DNA from: Fonsecaea monophora
Taxonomy: Eukaryota; Ascomycota; Eurotiomycetes; Chaetothyriales; Herpotrichiellaceae
Length of the DNA: 64,000 bases
Assembly (NCBI RefSeq): GCF_001642475.1
Contig: NW_019173945.1
Location: forward strand, 248,001-312,000
Direction: 5' to 3'
Positions 21,185 through 32,504 of this stretch are shown in pieces. The stretch's first letter is position 1; each line of letters opens with the position of its first letter. The translations under genes were made by a program, and so were the position numbers. Below the pieces are notes generated by a model. It was not told the origin of the DNA. It was given only the letters and a program-made list of their open reading frames with translations, and did not search any database.

Positions 21185-22624
21185 ATGTTACGACCGTCTC
21201 AGCGATACCCGTTCATGGACCCCTCACAACGCCCTCCACTCCATCCCTTGCCACAGCCAGCTGGAGCTCCGATCACCGCCGCCAATCAACTCGTCCTGGA
21301 CTACATCGAGGCGACCTTCAATGCCATTATACAAGAAATCAAACACACATCCGGGCATGGCAAGCCGGTGATTACCATGAGTCGGGTAGCGGCGGTGAAA
21401 GCCTACCCTGATGAAGATGACCCAACGCATCTGCACTGGCACGTTGAATCTCGACAAGTACAATACCACTTTCCCGGCCGAACCAAGGCCGAAGCATGGA
21501 GATTCGGTGAGTAGTGTACACCTGCAGCCGTGCTACGGCTCTGATTCCTTGGTGAGCATGCGTTGGGCGAATTTTGCGTGAGATATATGTTGCTATCAAG
21601 CAAGGTGTCACAATCACAAAGAGGTCAGTCTTGCTGAAAACACAAAATGGAATGGTCTTCTCATTCAGAGACAGGGACATTTACTACCACGATGTAGATC
21701 TCTTCAAAAACCAAGGAACCGTGGATCGATATCTCGATGAAATCGCCCACACTTGTCGGGTGACAAGACGAGACCTCAACGTTGTAGGAGAAGTGTCATT
21801 CCACATGTCAACTTTCACTTCTCATTTCGTTCGCTTAGGTTGCAAGCCCGAAAGGCCTGGCCGCTGGTCTCTGTGATGTTCGTTCAAACAGGCACGCGCA
21901 GGTTGTCCAGACCATCTGCGTGAACACCCCATTAGCCACCACAAGCCACGTCAATTGGATCCTGGTCATAGAGAAAGAGGTCTGTTGAAGAAGTCTCGCC
22001 TAGAAGACTTTGCTAACAACAAAATAGGCAACATTCAATGCACTGACCGAAAGGGAATTCCATCAGCATCCAGTTATTGGCCCGGGCCTGCTTGTTACCG
22101 TAAACTGCACCTTCGGAAGCAAGATGACTTGATGACTGACTGGTTCCTAGGCTAAGGGATACCCTGACATAACGACTCGATATTTCCTACGCCAGCTGCT
22201 TGATCAGTCTCCGTACTCGATTCCAGTCTTTGGCTTGTTTGATTGGGATCCAGACGGTGTCAAAATTTTGAAGTGCTATCTATACGGATCGAGGAGTTTG
22301 GCACAGGAGCACGGTTGTGACATCCCCGAAGCACAATGGATAGGCCTCAAAATGGAAGATGTTGTCTCGGACCAAGATATTGGCAACCAGACGGTGCAGT
22401 TGTCGAAGCGTGATCGAATGACAGCAAATGCATTGCTTGCAAATCAGGAGTGGCACGATCGAGCAGGAATTGTTTTGCCAGGTCTGCAAGCAGCGGTCAC
22501 CGAAGTTCAGCGGATGCTCATGTTGAATCGAAAGGCCGAAATCCAAAGCCTGGATGAGGGACAAGGTGGCCTGGAAGAATGGTTGATGGGAAGACTGCGT
22601 CAACAGCTCTGTTGTAGAAGTTGA
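21185..22624 (+). CDS. spo11: Meiotic recombination protein Spo11 (topoisomerase VI A-like)
   Basis: Makes the programmed double-strand breaks that start meiotic recombination, through a tyrosyl-DNA link. Six exons fit: 21185..21506, 21557..21623, 21675..21783, 21839..21979, 22028..22099 and 22151..22624, giving 394 residues, normal for fungal Spo11. The catalytic region TKRDIYYHD (Tyr about 133/134) is created by the second splice. Next come LNVVASPKGLAAG (joined across intron 3), VIEKEATFNAL (across intron 4) and LLVTAKGYPDITTRYFLRQL (across intron 5). The Toprim metal site follows in FGLFDWDPDGVKILKCYLYGS. That all five joins restore conserved motifs makes the model robust. The first acceptor (GAG) is unusual and least certain. 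The presence of an intact SPO11 suggests meiotic competence. The gene is convergent with ubc7, 56 bases apart. Confidence 0.93.
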
Positions 22625-22680
22625 GCACAAGAGTTTGTTGCCGCACAGTTGTCCTGGAGTCGGATCGCCCGATCCTGCAA

Positions 22681-23236
22681 TCATAACCCCAATGACCGTC
22701 GCACTCCTTCCCTCACTTTCTTGTCGAAATCCGCTCGTCGTTCTCTCCACATTTTTGCTGCCTCCACGTTCGCTGGACTTTCATCGTTCGGCTCGGCCAA
22801 CATTGACATGACAGATATCAAGATCTTCTCCACGCTTTGAATAGGTGACCATCTCTCAGAGGCACTCTCGTAGTGGTTTGGGTCATCGCCGGGAGGATGT
22901 AGGATGGAAATGCAGACTTCGCCGTTGGTGTAGACTGTTCCCTGTTAGTTGAAGTACTCTTGAGCAATTACGAATTCGTGTTTACTTACCGTTGGGATGC
23001 CAGATTTCGCCGAGGAACTTCATCTTGGGCGGGTTTAGAGGATAATCCTTGGGAAACTTGAGCTCTGCAGGAAAAATGCCGCCCTCGAAGGGAGTGCCTT
23101 CAGGGCCTTGGATCAGAGCCTCCCAGAGGAAGAGATCATCCTCGCTCACTGGACCTGCGGTTATGCCGTCGGGTGGATTGGTCAAGAGAGACTTGTATTC
23201 TTGGAAGAGACGCTTGGGGGCCACGCTCCCAGCCAT
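22681..23236 (-). CDS. ubc7: Ubiquitin-conjugating enzyme E2, Ubc7/UBE2G2-like
   Basis: ER-associated-degradation E2 that carries ubiquitin to membrane-bound RING ligases. Exons are 23236..22990 and 22934..22681, flanking a 55-base GTAAGT...CAG intron, giving 166 residues (UBE2G2 is 165). The N-terminus MAGSVAPKRLFQEYKSL fits the family. The active-site cysteine lies in GEVCISILHPPGDDP (about residue 90), and the acidic-loop insertion after the catalytic Cys (DDPNHYESASERW) distinguishes this class from other E2s. The splice joins LGEIWHPN to VYTNGEV. The frame is open upstream of the chosen ATG, but the family starts at 23236. Confidence 0.95.
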
Positions 23237-24319
23237 AGCGAATGGAAGAGGTTCGAAACAGACGCGGACAAGAGTTAACGTTAGCGCGAAGAGGAAGTAG
23301 ACAGGATGAATAATACGTTGCGCTGCGCAAAGGTGTCGCTGGAATGTCAGAGTTGTGAGATAGGGATCCTCCTTGGAGACGACAAGATCAATATGATGCC
23401 AGGCCGTGGAGAATTGTGGAAAGCTGGGGTGTGGCACACGTGACTGAGATTAGCTACTGGCGGCAACACTACCTAAGATGGTCTAGTCGAGCTACACCTT
23501 CCAGCCAGCTACGTCATGATACGTCATCATCAGTCACTTCCCTACCAATCACAGCACAGTGTACTCGCAGGGTCCTGGCAAAAAAGGTGGGACAGATACA
23601 AAATAGGTGCAAATACAGAGCCTTTACGACAATACTTCTATAGTTCACGTTGTAATCTTCAAGTCAAGATTTATACAGGTATAATAGATAAGAGATAATC
23701 TATCGATCCCCAGAGGTTTTATAAAATTATCCTCATAGTTAAGGTGTAGAAGTAGTGTTGTCGAGGCCGTGCTTTGTCCTAGTTTTGTGGTCTGTCCCAC
23801 CGTTTTTTTCTAGGACCCTGACTCGGTACAGATTGACGAGAATGGTTGTTTACGGAAATGCTATTACCATATCTTCACTTTTGCCGAGAGCCTCGCCCCC
23901 TTCAGATATCTTCGTTCTCTCTTAAGGCGTGGTTGTCTCGCTCGAGCCCTCCAACCTCATATCGCTCATTAGTAATGACATTCACATGCACAGTCTTCGA
24001 GAACTCGCGCTTTCACAGCCTTGGCCGAGCCAGGTTCTCATGAGAAGCTATCCAGATCTTGCCAAAACTGCTCCCATTCTTCATCTTTCGTATTCGTCTG
24101 TGTTTTGCGCCTGTAAGAGAATCGTGATGATGACACCCTTGCGGTCTGCTGGGACGGTGTCAAACTGACCAAATGAGTGGCTGAGCAATATAGAGTGAGA
24201 AGGTAGGTTATTACGAGCCAAGGTGACAGGTTATAAATGCACTTGCTTGTGCTTAGGTAGGTAGAAGATCCCAATGACCTGAATAACATGTGATCTTGGA
24301 CTACCTTTTTCTGATCAGC
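23237..24319. other. Intergenic region carrying a small inverted-repeat element
   Basis: Upstream of ubc7 lies a leader region, then the inverted-repeat element at 23568-23820 described separately. No gene is seen. Confidence 0.5.
23568..23820. mobile_element. MITE-like non-autonomous element with terminal inverted repeats
   Basis: The left end (23568-23596) begins CAGGGTCCTGG and continues to GGTGGGACAGA. The right end (23791-23820) is its inverted copy, finishing CTAGGACCCTG, with only a few mismatches and one indel over about 29 bases. The 253-base element is flanked by a perfect 5-base direct repeat ACTCG (23563-23567 and 23821-23825), as expected for a target-site duplication. The interior is AT-rich with no coding capacity. 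The CAGGG ends recall hAT or CACTA elements, but the 5-base duplication is atypical of both, so the superfamily is left open. Confidence 0.8.
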
Positions 24320-24868
24320 ATGGCCAAGCTCTTGACCGCTGTGGGAGCCACAGGCACTCAAGGCCTTTCGGCTATCAACGCCGTACTCGCTGATGGCAGC
24401 CACAAGGTCAGAGGCCTGACCCGCAGTCCCAGCAGCGACAAAGCCGCTGCGCTGGCCAAACGTGGTGTTGAAGTAGTCAAGGCGGATATCAATGACGAGC
24501 AATGACTGATACAAGCATTTGAAGTATGAGGGCTTCCCTCTGAGTCTGACATTGCAATGGCTAGGGCCGCTTCGTCCTCGCCTACAGTGAAGACACCACG
24601 AGTGGGAAACTGCTCAGCGACTGGTCCGAGATCACGGGCATACCGGCCGCGTACGTCCAAACATCTCTGGAGGACTTTAATCCCGTCCAGCCTGGGTTAG
24701 GGCTGGAGATGGGCATCATGATGGCCATATGGAACGCATTGAGAGACCAGAGCTGGAGCGGCGAGGAGGGCCTGTTGACCAGGGAAGAGTTGGGAATTGA
24801 ACTCAGCGAGTTGACAACTGTCAAGGACACTCACAAGGTGATCGACTGGGATGAGCTGTTGCAGGTTC
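24320..24868 (+). pseudogene. NmrA-like NAD(P)-binding protein, decayed remnant
   Basis: The 5' part starts MAKLLTAVGATGTQG, the NmrA/isoflavone-reductase-like Rossmann motif, and reads on through KVRGLTRSPSSDKAAALA to an in-frame TGA at 24503-24505, where the family continues (SLxxAFEG). After LIQAFE a plausible intron (24524..24564) leads to GRFVLAYSEDTTSGKLL and then ITGIPAAYVQTSLEDF. The usual middle of the protein, around 100 or more residues including the NFWEH-type region, is missing. So there is a premature stop plus an internal deletion. It once encoded a cytosolic redox-sensing or reductase protein of the NmrA family; it should not be functional now. Confidence 0.7.
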
Positions 24869-25731
24869 AACATGGGAGAAGACAGAGGACGAAGAAAGGG
24901 AAAAGGAAAGAAGGATATCCAGCCTGTATCTCGTCTAATCAGTATTGGTATGAGTGTCCCAATATCAAACGAGGCTTCCCTTTCATGTCCAACAGAATTT
25001 TGATATCCGACAACTCCAGCCCCCAAGACCAAACTTATGCCTTTCTGAGATGGACCGTTGAGGAGACACTTCGCTCGTCGCTACGTCCGCAGAATCCCAG
25101 TGGCCCCAGCAAACTGTCTTGCTGCCATACCGAAAATCACAGCGTCTCAAGTGCCCCGAGCAGTTGGAGCGGGTGATTCCTAGTACGACAAGACCTCCTC
25201 CACAGGAGTTTGCTACTGACAATGGTCTAGACTCACGTGCATGGCTTCTTACCCCAGTTTTTGGAGTCAGGAGTGCCTACTAAGCAGTGTTGTCATGTGC
25301 AATACTGCCGGCGTACGAGGCCATCTCATCGTCACCAACCAGTCAGTCTTGACCTTCAAAAGGCGACATGGTCTGCACTAGGATACTCTTAATTGTAGAG
25401 CAAGTCTCCCTTCGCACCTATCGATATTCGCATCAAAAAGGCACCATGCGAGATTCTCTCCTGTTGGAGTCAGTATCGGTCCCACATTTCTATCCAGCCT
25501 GTATATTCGAGACACTCATCCGGCTATATGGGCCCAGTGACTTGGGCTCGGACGAGTTCACCAAGGCAAATGCATCAACCAGGTCTCTAATCACTGAGGT
25601 TCTCCAAGATCCAGTTCCTGTACCCCAGACAAAGCTCTTAAAAAACGCTGTGGGTGTGGTCTGCCGTCGTGCAACATCTGAAGCCCCAGCACGTTGGTGT
25701 CACGACTTGAAACGCCGTCTGGTCCTCCATC
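24869..25731. other. Intergenic region, no supported gene
   Basis: It contains the 3' end of the NmrA relic and the promoter of the following SDR gene. Short open frames here show no family resemblance. Confidence 0.4.
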
Positions 25732-26865
25732 ATGAATGGCAATGGCAATGCTAACGGCCATTCGAATGTCACCGAGGGAGATGAATTGGACCGGTATCTG
25801 ACGCGCAATGTGTTGGATCAGTTCCTTCTCAAGGATAATGTCGTTGTGATCACTGGAGGTGGGCGAGGCATCGGCCTTGCGCTGGCATTCGCCGTTGCCG
25901 AGGCGGGCGGATTGGTCGCCATCGTCGATGCTCTGCCAGAGCCTCACGAGCATTACACAAAACTACTAAAGATCTCGCCCAAGTCGAAGTTTTACCAGTT
26001 CGTCATCTCCATTGCTTTTTTTTTGGCGAATATAGACGAGGGTGGAATTGACCATTGTGGTAGGTCCGATGTCACCGACTTCAACCGGTTGAAAGGGACA
26101 TTCGACAATATCGTTGCCGACTTTGGCCGGATTGATGGTTTGTAAGTCCAACGCACTCTCCGGACAAATATCATAAGCTGCCACGATGGCTGACGCGGCG
26201 ATCATGATGGGCAGAGTGACGGCTGCCGGAGTCTGCTTTGACAACCGGTTTCTGGATAAGACTCCCGACAGCGTGGTGCGGACTTTCAGCATCAATGTCT
26301 TTGGGACGTTCTTCGCGACGCAACTGGCCGTGGCGCAAATGGTTCGCCAGCCTCGAAAGCCGAATGCTTCGGGTGCTGGGTCCATTGTGATGATCGCGTC
26401 TGTGGCGGCACACCAGTCCAGCAACCACCAGTTCACGAGCGACTACTGCTCCAGCAAGGGGGCGGTCGTGTCTCTGAAGAGTCAATTGGCTGTTGAGCTC
26501 TCCAAGGATGGGATCCGGGTTAACTGTATTTCGCCAGGGTGCGTGCCATGACCAACTCTTTCTCTCTTTGGCTGTCAGCTCTTGAAAGGGGGCTATTGAC
26601 CTGTTCACAAACTGGCCCGCCCCGGACTAACTGAACATATACATATAGATATATCAACACCGACACCCTCGTCAACTACGGTAAGCTGCACCCCAAAGTC
26701 GCCGAGGTGGCTGTGACAGAGCCCCCTTTCCACCGTATGGGAGACAGGAGCGAACTCAAGGGCGCCGCCGTGTATCTTTTGAGCGAGGCGAGCTCTTACA
26801 CGAGCGGATCGGAGATGCTGGTCACGGGGGCTCTACATGTTGGTCGCTACTGGGATGGAAGTTGA
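25732..26865 (+). CDS. Short-chain dehydrogenase/reductase (SDR)
   Basis: NAD(P)-dependent oxidoreductase with an unknown substrate. Four exons, 25732..25997, 26064..26141, 26215..26538 and 26649..26865, give 294 residues. The cofactor motif is TGGGRGIGLALAFA near residue 43. The first intron is a multiple of three and could be read through, but it contains a T9 run; splicing at GTTCGT yields YQSDVTDF, the normal beta-strand joint. The second splice gives RIDGLVTAAGVC, and the third joins NCISPG to YINTDTLVNY. The catalytic site is SVAAH with YCSSK. The N-terminal 30 residues are Asn/Gly-rich and non-homologous. It opens the run of accessory metabolic genes that extends to about 40.7 kb. Confidence 0.88.
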
Positions 26866-27217
26866 TATATCCTGTTCTCTCGGCCGCCGTAGATTTCGTC
26901 AATCAATACAGAAATGTTCTCTGCGGCTCTTTTGTTGGTCCTGTGAGTACTTTTCTTGCAGGGTCTATGGCGACCAGAGCAGGTCAAACTTTGGTAGCTG
27001 CCAGAGCCCAGATGGTCTTTGTGATACGGCATTAATGGCGACATGACACGACTCTGAGAGAGGCTATTAAGCCAAAGTATATGCAAGTAGACTTTATAAT
27101 CACTGCCAACTTGGTCAAGAATACGAGTCGTATTCCTCCCCAGTTGCTCCATCTTCTATGCGTCGATCTGAAGACTAGCCTGTGGTACGAGCTATAGGAT
27201 AAATATCGACTGTTCTT
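26866..27217. other. Short convergent intergenic sequence
   Basis: About 350 bases lie between the stops of the SDR and the cyclase-family gene. Nothing else is seen. Confidence 0.4.
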
Positions 27218-28530
27218 TCAGAATATGGCAATCCCGCACGGAGGACTTGCCACCCCACCCTTGACGTGCAGAGGAGCGCTGGTGAAGAAGAAGGACCACC
27301 GACCATGCCGTTCACAAGTCCCAGCCAGACCTTCCAAGTCCCAGAGCTCGCCCAGCGGCGTCCCCCACCAGACCAGCGACCAGTTATGGAAGCTGTACTC
27401 CCTCGCCGGGGACGGTGGCCACGCCTCAAACGCCACGGTGTCGCCGACATGGGCCGCAAAGTGCTGGTCGTACATCCACGCAACGGTTTCCTCGTCCGCG
27501 GCGATCCCAATGGCCGGCTTGCCGATGCCGAAAGTGCAGGCTTCCCGCTCTTGCGAGGTCGATTCGTTGTGCCGCTTCACGTAGCCTGACCGGATCATCA
27601 GGATGTCGCCCTGACGGGGTGTCGTGCCTTGATCCTCGAGCGCGGCCTGGATGTCGCCCAGGGGGATCTCATACCGCGTCCACGGATCTGGGGCGCGCCC
27701 GTCCCTTCTCTCGTAAAATCGCACCTGTTGGACTTGTGTGTCAATCGGTTGATCATTTCTGCCCAGGACACCTAGGTGAAGAGTGATAAAGAAGGAAATA
27801 TTTTACCATGTCTACCAAGATGCCCCGACCGACGATGCCGCCCCTCTCGCACCAATCTGAAACCACCGAGGTGTTAGGTCTTTTTCCGCTGATATAATAG
27901 AAAAGTTCGTGTAATTCGTGGGTCGGATGGGAAACTCACTATGTGTTCCGTTTGTGGTTGACCGACACGCTTCCTCATATGTCAGGCCGTTGTAGAAGAC
28001 ATTGTGACCGTTGCCGTAGCCGTCCTAGAGCGCGGGTGAGGGCAGTGAGTCACACACAAATTGACAAAGGTCAAGCAAAAAGCTCCCCATCATTCGGGAG
28101 AGACTCACATGTTTCAGTCCGTCCCATTGCGACCCGCTCTGCGTATTCATGTGGATTTCGTCGTCGAAGCCACATATCCCGAGGGGCTTGTGGTCGATGA
28201 TCCTGTGGTCAAAGGGTTTGCGATTGTAACCCGGGAACTGCTGATTATGTAGCTCCCAGTCCAGTTGGACGTGCTGTCCCGTCTGGATTTCTTTGCTGGC
28301 CTCTCTGACCACGGCGGAAGTGAGGAGATTGATTGCTTTTCCCCAAGGGACAGAATCAATTCATGTTCGTATGAGGTTTTGTGAACGAGGGAAAGGGAAC
28401 GCTTACCACCTACTTCGTCCTTTTTGCCCTGGCGGTCGTAAAAGCCCCAGAGACAGCCTTGCGGGGTGTTGGGAATCCGTGGCAGGTCCCCCCATTTCGG
28501 GAATGTATATGATTGTGTTTCCGTACCCAT
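27218..28530 (-). CDS. Cyclase-family hydrolase (kynurenine formamidase/PF04199-like)
   Basis: Putative metal-dependent amidohydrolase or lactone/ester hydrolase. Exon 1 is 28530..28407, exon 2 28335..28109, exon 3 begins 28024, a short fourth exon ends 27808, and the last exon is 27724..27218. The exon 3/4 border is unresolved: the donor near 27950 is uncertain, because the obvious GTGAGT at 27939 puts exon 4 out of frame. Features are FPKWGDLPRIPNTPQGCLWG at the N-terminus, then AINLLTSAVV, and HMNTQSGSQWDGLKH in place of the bacterial HxGTHxDxPxH metal motif. GGIVGRGILVDM, GDILMIRSGY and the C-terminal PLHVKGGVASPPCGIAIF also fit. Large fungal members keep this altered motif. The next gene on the same strand is the Zn2Cys6 regulator upstream. 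Confidence 0.8.
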
Positions 28531-29053
28531 TGGAAAGAGTTGTTTGTGTGTCTGGGACGTTGAGAAAATTGAGTTCTTCAGTGCTGTTCGCTTCAAATTC
28601 ACTCCAACATCATTGTTACTCGTGTCGTGAAATTCTACCCCGGAGCTGGCGTGATCCAAAGGCCCGCTTGTATGTAGACCAGTATAGCCGGCGGTATTAG
28701 AGAACTCCCTTGATTAGACAGCCTACTTTCGGAGAGCGCATGATGGACCCGACGGCCCAGCATACGGGGATTTCACATTTCCCGTCGAATGGCAAAGGCT
28801 GGAGAACCTCTAGACTTGTGATTTTGATCGGGGTATAGCCGGGTCCTCTTGAGTCTGAAGTACTTACGGTAAACCCTTTGCATGTACAGGTTTATGGTCA
28901 ACTATTCTGTTACGGGAGTCATTCGAGAGAACTGACATATGAGTACCCGTGAGACTACTCCCATCTCGATCATACGCACGCTTATATCCTCGAAATCATA
29001 CTAAAAGTCATCCATGCGCATCTTCTACCACCACCACCCCTAGGAATGCTCTG
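28531..29053. other. Intergenic region upstream of the cyclase-family gene
   Basis: About 520 bases comprise the cyclase promoter and the 3' flank of the regulator. No gene is seen. Confidence 0.4.
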
Positions 29054-31291
29054 CTATGGCATCCCCAGACCCTGATCCGCCATGCCAAAAGACCCTGAAA
29101 ACATGGGGAAATCTACAAAATTCGACAAGGCGCCGCCGTCCTGCGTCATGTCGAGAAACGTGGAGAGCGTTGGAAGAGCGTCTCCAAAGTCATCGACAAA
29201 CTCGTCGGGGTGTAGCGCGTCGGCAGAGGACTCTCCCGTCGCCGCCGCCGCCGTCGTCGTCGTCGTTGCCCAGCCAGCGTCGTTCTGCCTGTCGCTTGGC
29301 AGGCCGAGGCGGCCGACTAGATGGTCGAACAAACGGAGGATCCACGGCGACGCGTCCCAGGTTTCCAGGACGGTGTGCCACAGCATCTGACAGGCCGACA
29401 ACGCGGCTCTGCCGTGCTGAGCGGTCATTGGGTCGGAGGTCTTCATCTGGGTAAACATGACGGCCTCGGCCAGGAACACGCCCTGGAATGTTTCATGCGG
29501 GATGCACAGCGGGTTTGACTTGGCGTAGATCGTGTACACGAGGCACGTAACGTTCCTGGCCGCGATCTCCGGCGCAGGGATTGACCTTTTCAACAGCAAG
29601 GAATTTTCTTGGGTAGAAGTCGACGCCAAACCGACACCGCCCATGGGTGGCTGGTCTTGGTGGAGGAGTATCAAATGATGGTTGTAGGATGTGCAGAGGC
29701 ACAACGCAAAGACGTCGAGGTTCGCGTCGCCGTCCACCCACTGAAGTTCCGCGGGCAACTCGTGCCGCCAGCGCCGCAGTTTCTCGTACAGATGGGCAGC
29801 TCTCGACTGCAGTCGGCCGGGCCGAAAGCGAGTGTTTACAATGTCCTTGAGGATGAGCGACAGTCGAGACATGTGAATCTGGTAGAGCCCGAACGAGTCT
29901 CGTAACGGGTGCGACTTGAACTCGGGGCTTTGCATGTCCTCCTCAAAATCCTCCATCAGCAAGGGCTCGATGTCCACCTGGTCTTGGTTGATGCGGAACG
30001 GGCGCCCGACCAGGCTTTGGCAGTGTGCGTCCCGGTTGACGAGCGTCCACCACAGCCTCTTCAAGAGACTGCGGTCAGAAACGTCCATGTCGGCGTTGGC
30101 CATGGACCGGTGAATCCCCAGCGACTCTGCGATGGTGACGGCCGTGCCGATCCAGCTGAAATAGTTCCAATGGTTGAGCGGGCCGCCTCCCCAAAAGGTC
30201 ATGTAGATGGCGCTCTGGAGCTGCACGATCTTGTCCGTTTCGTAGCCGACTTCGAAGAGCACCTTGGCTTTGCGGTAGGATGCCAACCTCGCATCAAGCC
30301 GCGAGAGGAATCCGGCGCGGTGGATGAGCGCGAGGTCGCAGAATGTGGCGGCGATCGAGCAGATGGCATGCAGCAGCATGGCCGGGACCTCATCGGCCTC
30401 ATACTGTCGTATGAATTCTTGTCGATTCACTATTGGGTACAGAGGATGAACGCGTCCCAAGTAGGTCGCCACCAATGCATCGAGCATGTCGGCGTCGGGG
30501 AATGTGAATGCCCCTTTCGATTTGAGGTATGTGATATCTTCTGGCCGCATATGCGAGGGGTGTCGCTGTCCCGATGGCTCTTCTACCACCGAGGGTTCGG
30601 ACACGGGAGGTCCGGGGTGATGGAGGCGTGTTCGTCCACCTTCATTCACCTCTTCCAGGACCATACCCAATGGGAATGACTCACCCAGATACGTGATGGA
30701 ACATTTGTCGAGCGCCGCCTTTTGGTTATGTGACAGATTGTCAAAGAGCCTGTCAAACATTGTGGTCCAGGAAGGCTCCCTATGAGCGGAATCCGGATCT
30801 ACCGTCGCGAGGTCCAACATTGGTGAGGTGGTGGCCTCGGCCCCAGATGTGGGTGAAGTGACACGACGGTCCGGTGGCGATGCTACAGAGTCTCGACCTC
30901 TGCCGGCACCACGATTTGCTCCTCGCAACCCCGCGGTCCCTGGCGCCGTTGAGTCGGGGTTTTGTGTAGGTTGGTGGTGATCTTCGTACTGTTCTTCGGT
31001 CGTTGCTTCTTCGGGCGCGATCGATCGTTGGTAATCTTGATCGCGAGACACCGCTGTACTGCGAGGAACTGCGGACCGCACCCTTTGCGCTGGTTGATGC
31101 CTCGATCGTCGGGAGGCCGTTCGAATGTATGTACCTCTGTTCGATGGCATCAATGTACATTCACTGTTATCGGCCTGTTGACATCCCGTGCAGGGCATGC
31201 CACCCTCAATGGCATCGCACTTGATTCTCTTGACATGGCACCTCCGGCAAGCACGCGCTGCGCGGCACCGCACGCCTTCGCCGGTGACCAT
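29054..31291 (-). CDS. Zn2Cys6 transcription factor, CTF1/Far-like
   Basis: Nuclear regulator of 745 residues in a single exon. The N-terminal cluster RACRRCHVKRIKCDAIEGGM and following PCTGC give a complete Cx2Cx6C...Cx2Cx6C arrangement. A long disordered Ser/Thr/Arg region follows, then the fungal_trans domain from about residue 255 (YLGRVHPLYPIVNRQEF, LHAICSIAATF, ESLGIHRSM, LLKRLWWTLVNRDAHCQSLV, GRPFRINQDQ). The pattern resembles cutinase transcription factor 1 and Far regulators, which respond to fatty acids, but that assignment is by eye. The C-terminus is Ala/Thr-rich with an acidic segment. It sits in the middle of the metabolic run and is the best candidate for its local regulator. 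Confidence 0.93.
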   Translation of the reverse strand: MVTGEGVRCRAARACRRCHVKRIKCDAIEGGMPCTGCQQADNSECTLMPSNRGTYIRTASRRSRHQPAQRVRSAVPRSTAVSRDQDYQRSIAPEEATTEEQYEDHHQPTQNPDSTAPGTAGLRGANRGAGRGRDSVASPPDRRVTSPTSGAEATTSPMLDLATVDPDSAHREPSWTTMFDRLFDNLSHNQKAALDKCSITYLGESFPLGMVLEEVNEGGRTRLHHPGPPVSEPSVVEEPSGQRHPSHMRPEDITYLKSKGAFTFPDADMLDALVATYLGRVHPLYPIVNRQEFIRQYEADEVPAMLLHAICSIAATFCDLALIHRAGFLSRLDARLASYRKAKVLFEVGYETDKIVQLQSAIYMTFWGGGPLNHWNYFSWIGTAVTIAESLGIHRSMANADMDVSDRSLLKRLWWTLVNRDAHCQSLVGRPFRINQDQVDIEPLLMEDFEEDMQSPEFKSHPLRDSFGLYQIHMSRLSLILKDIVNTRFRPGRLQSRAAHLYEKLRRWRHELPAELQWVDGDANLDVFALCLCTSYNHHLILLHQDQPPMGGVGLASTSTQENSLLLKRSIPAPEIAARNVTCLVYTIYAKSNPLCIPHETFQGVFLAEAVMFTQMKTSDPMTAQHGRAALSACQMLWHTVLETWDASPWILRLFDHLVGRLGLPSDRQNDAGWATTTTTAAAATGESSADALHPDEFVDDFGDALPTLSTFLDMTQDGGALSNFVDFPMFSGSFGMADQGLGMP

Positions 31292-32504
31292 ATCTTTTGG
31301 AATTGATCGGTATCTCTCTCAAGAGCAGCAGTCCAAGTAACGAGAGACAGCGAAAAATTCAGACATCAAGATTTTGTCCTGGGAGTCGACTAGAGCGCTG
31401 GGGGGCGATTGGACATCACAGGCTTGGGGGCACCCACAGACAGTGTGACCAATCCAACTACGGGACAAGTGGGCGGTAGTCACCCCCAAGGCCTCGGTTC
31501 CGCCAGATTGCGGGGTGCAGCACCCCGTCGTGACCATCCCAACCCCGGAGAGGGCCCTGGCATGCCTGGCTCGGTGCTTGTGCGGGTGCCGTCCAAGCTG
31601 AATAATAATAATGCAACAACCCCCCTGGGTGCCCCCTGCCTTGGAGCACGACCTTGCACACTCGAGACTACTCCCACCACGTCCAGCTGCTCTACTCAAC
31701 AACGCTCCACAGGAACTCTCCGACACAGCATAATAATCTCCAACATGGTCAAAGCCTTGATCAGCAGATTTGAGAAGGGGTCATAAACTTCGCGGCCTGG
31801 GCGCTGCGTGGCAAAAGTGGCCGCCGGATATATGCCTACTTGTACTCGTAGGCATGGTCCAAATAGCCGGCACGGGAGGCAATACCACCCATATAGCCGG
31901 ATGCCATTTCCAAAGAGCGTTTGTCACACGCGCAGAGAATGCACGAGAGAAATCCATACTCCGAATTTTCTCTCCCTTTGGGTTCGTAACTGGAAAAGTT
32001 ACAACTGGTCATTCACAGAGGAGAACAAACATCCTATTCCCTACTCCCAGGTTGCCTCCCGCAGGGCTCCAGGCATGAAATGTCAGACCCACTTGTGAGC
32101 GGTCATGATTGTATGTGATTGGTAGAAATATAGTTTCCTCAATAAGTTAGGCCAAGCTACAATAGGCTTAGGCTTGAGCTCTCCTACGAATCAATCTTGA
32201 AAAGATTCTGTGGGGAAATACTGCCAAAAAGGCTTCCTTCCCTCCCAGAATCCGGCTCACTCAAAGTGTCCTTCAGCCACGGAGGCTGTTGTTCTCCTTG
32301 TAGGTCGTGAATCGGTCTCAAAAGATACCTTCATGCGGGGAAAGCCAAAGTATTCAGGACGGGTCCTTATCAGAAGCCTCCCGTCGTACCGGCAAGTAAG
32401 TAGGCGGCATGATTCTGAGGTCGTCCAGCCTGCGGACACTTTGAGCAAGTAGATAGACAGATGTGAATTCCTGGTTCGTTGGCTGTGTTCGACCTGGGAG
32501 GGGC
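31292..32504. other. Intergenic region, no supported gene
   Basis: This 1.2-kb region is upstream of the regulator and downstream of the polyol dehydrogenase. Overlapping short frames at 31300-31800 on both strands have low-complexity Gly/Arg/Ser-rich translations typical of non-coding GC-rich DNA. Confidence 0.5.
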
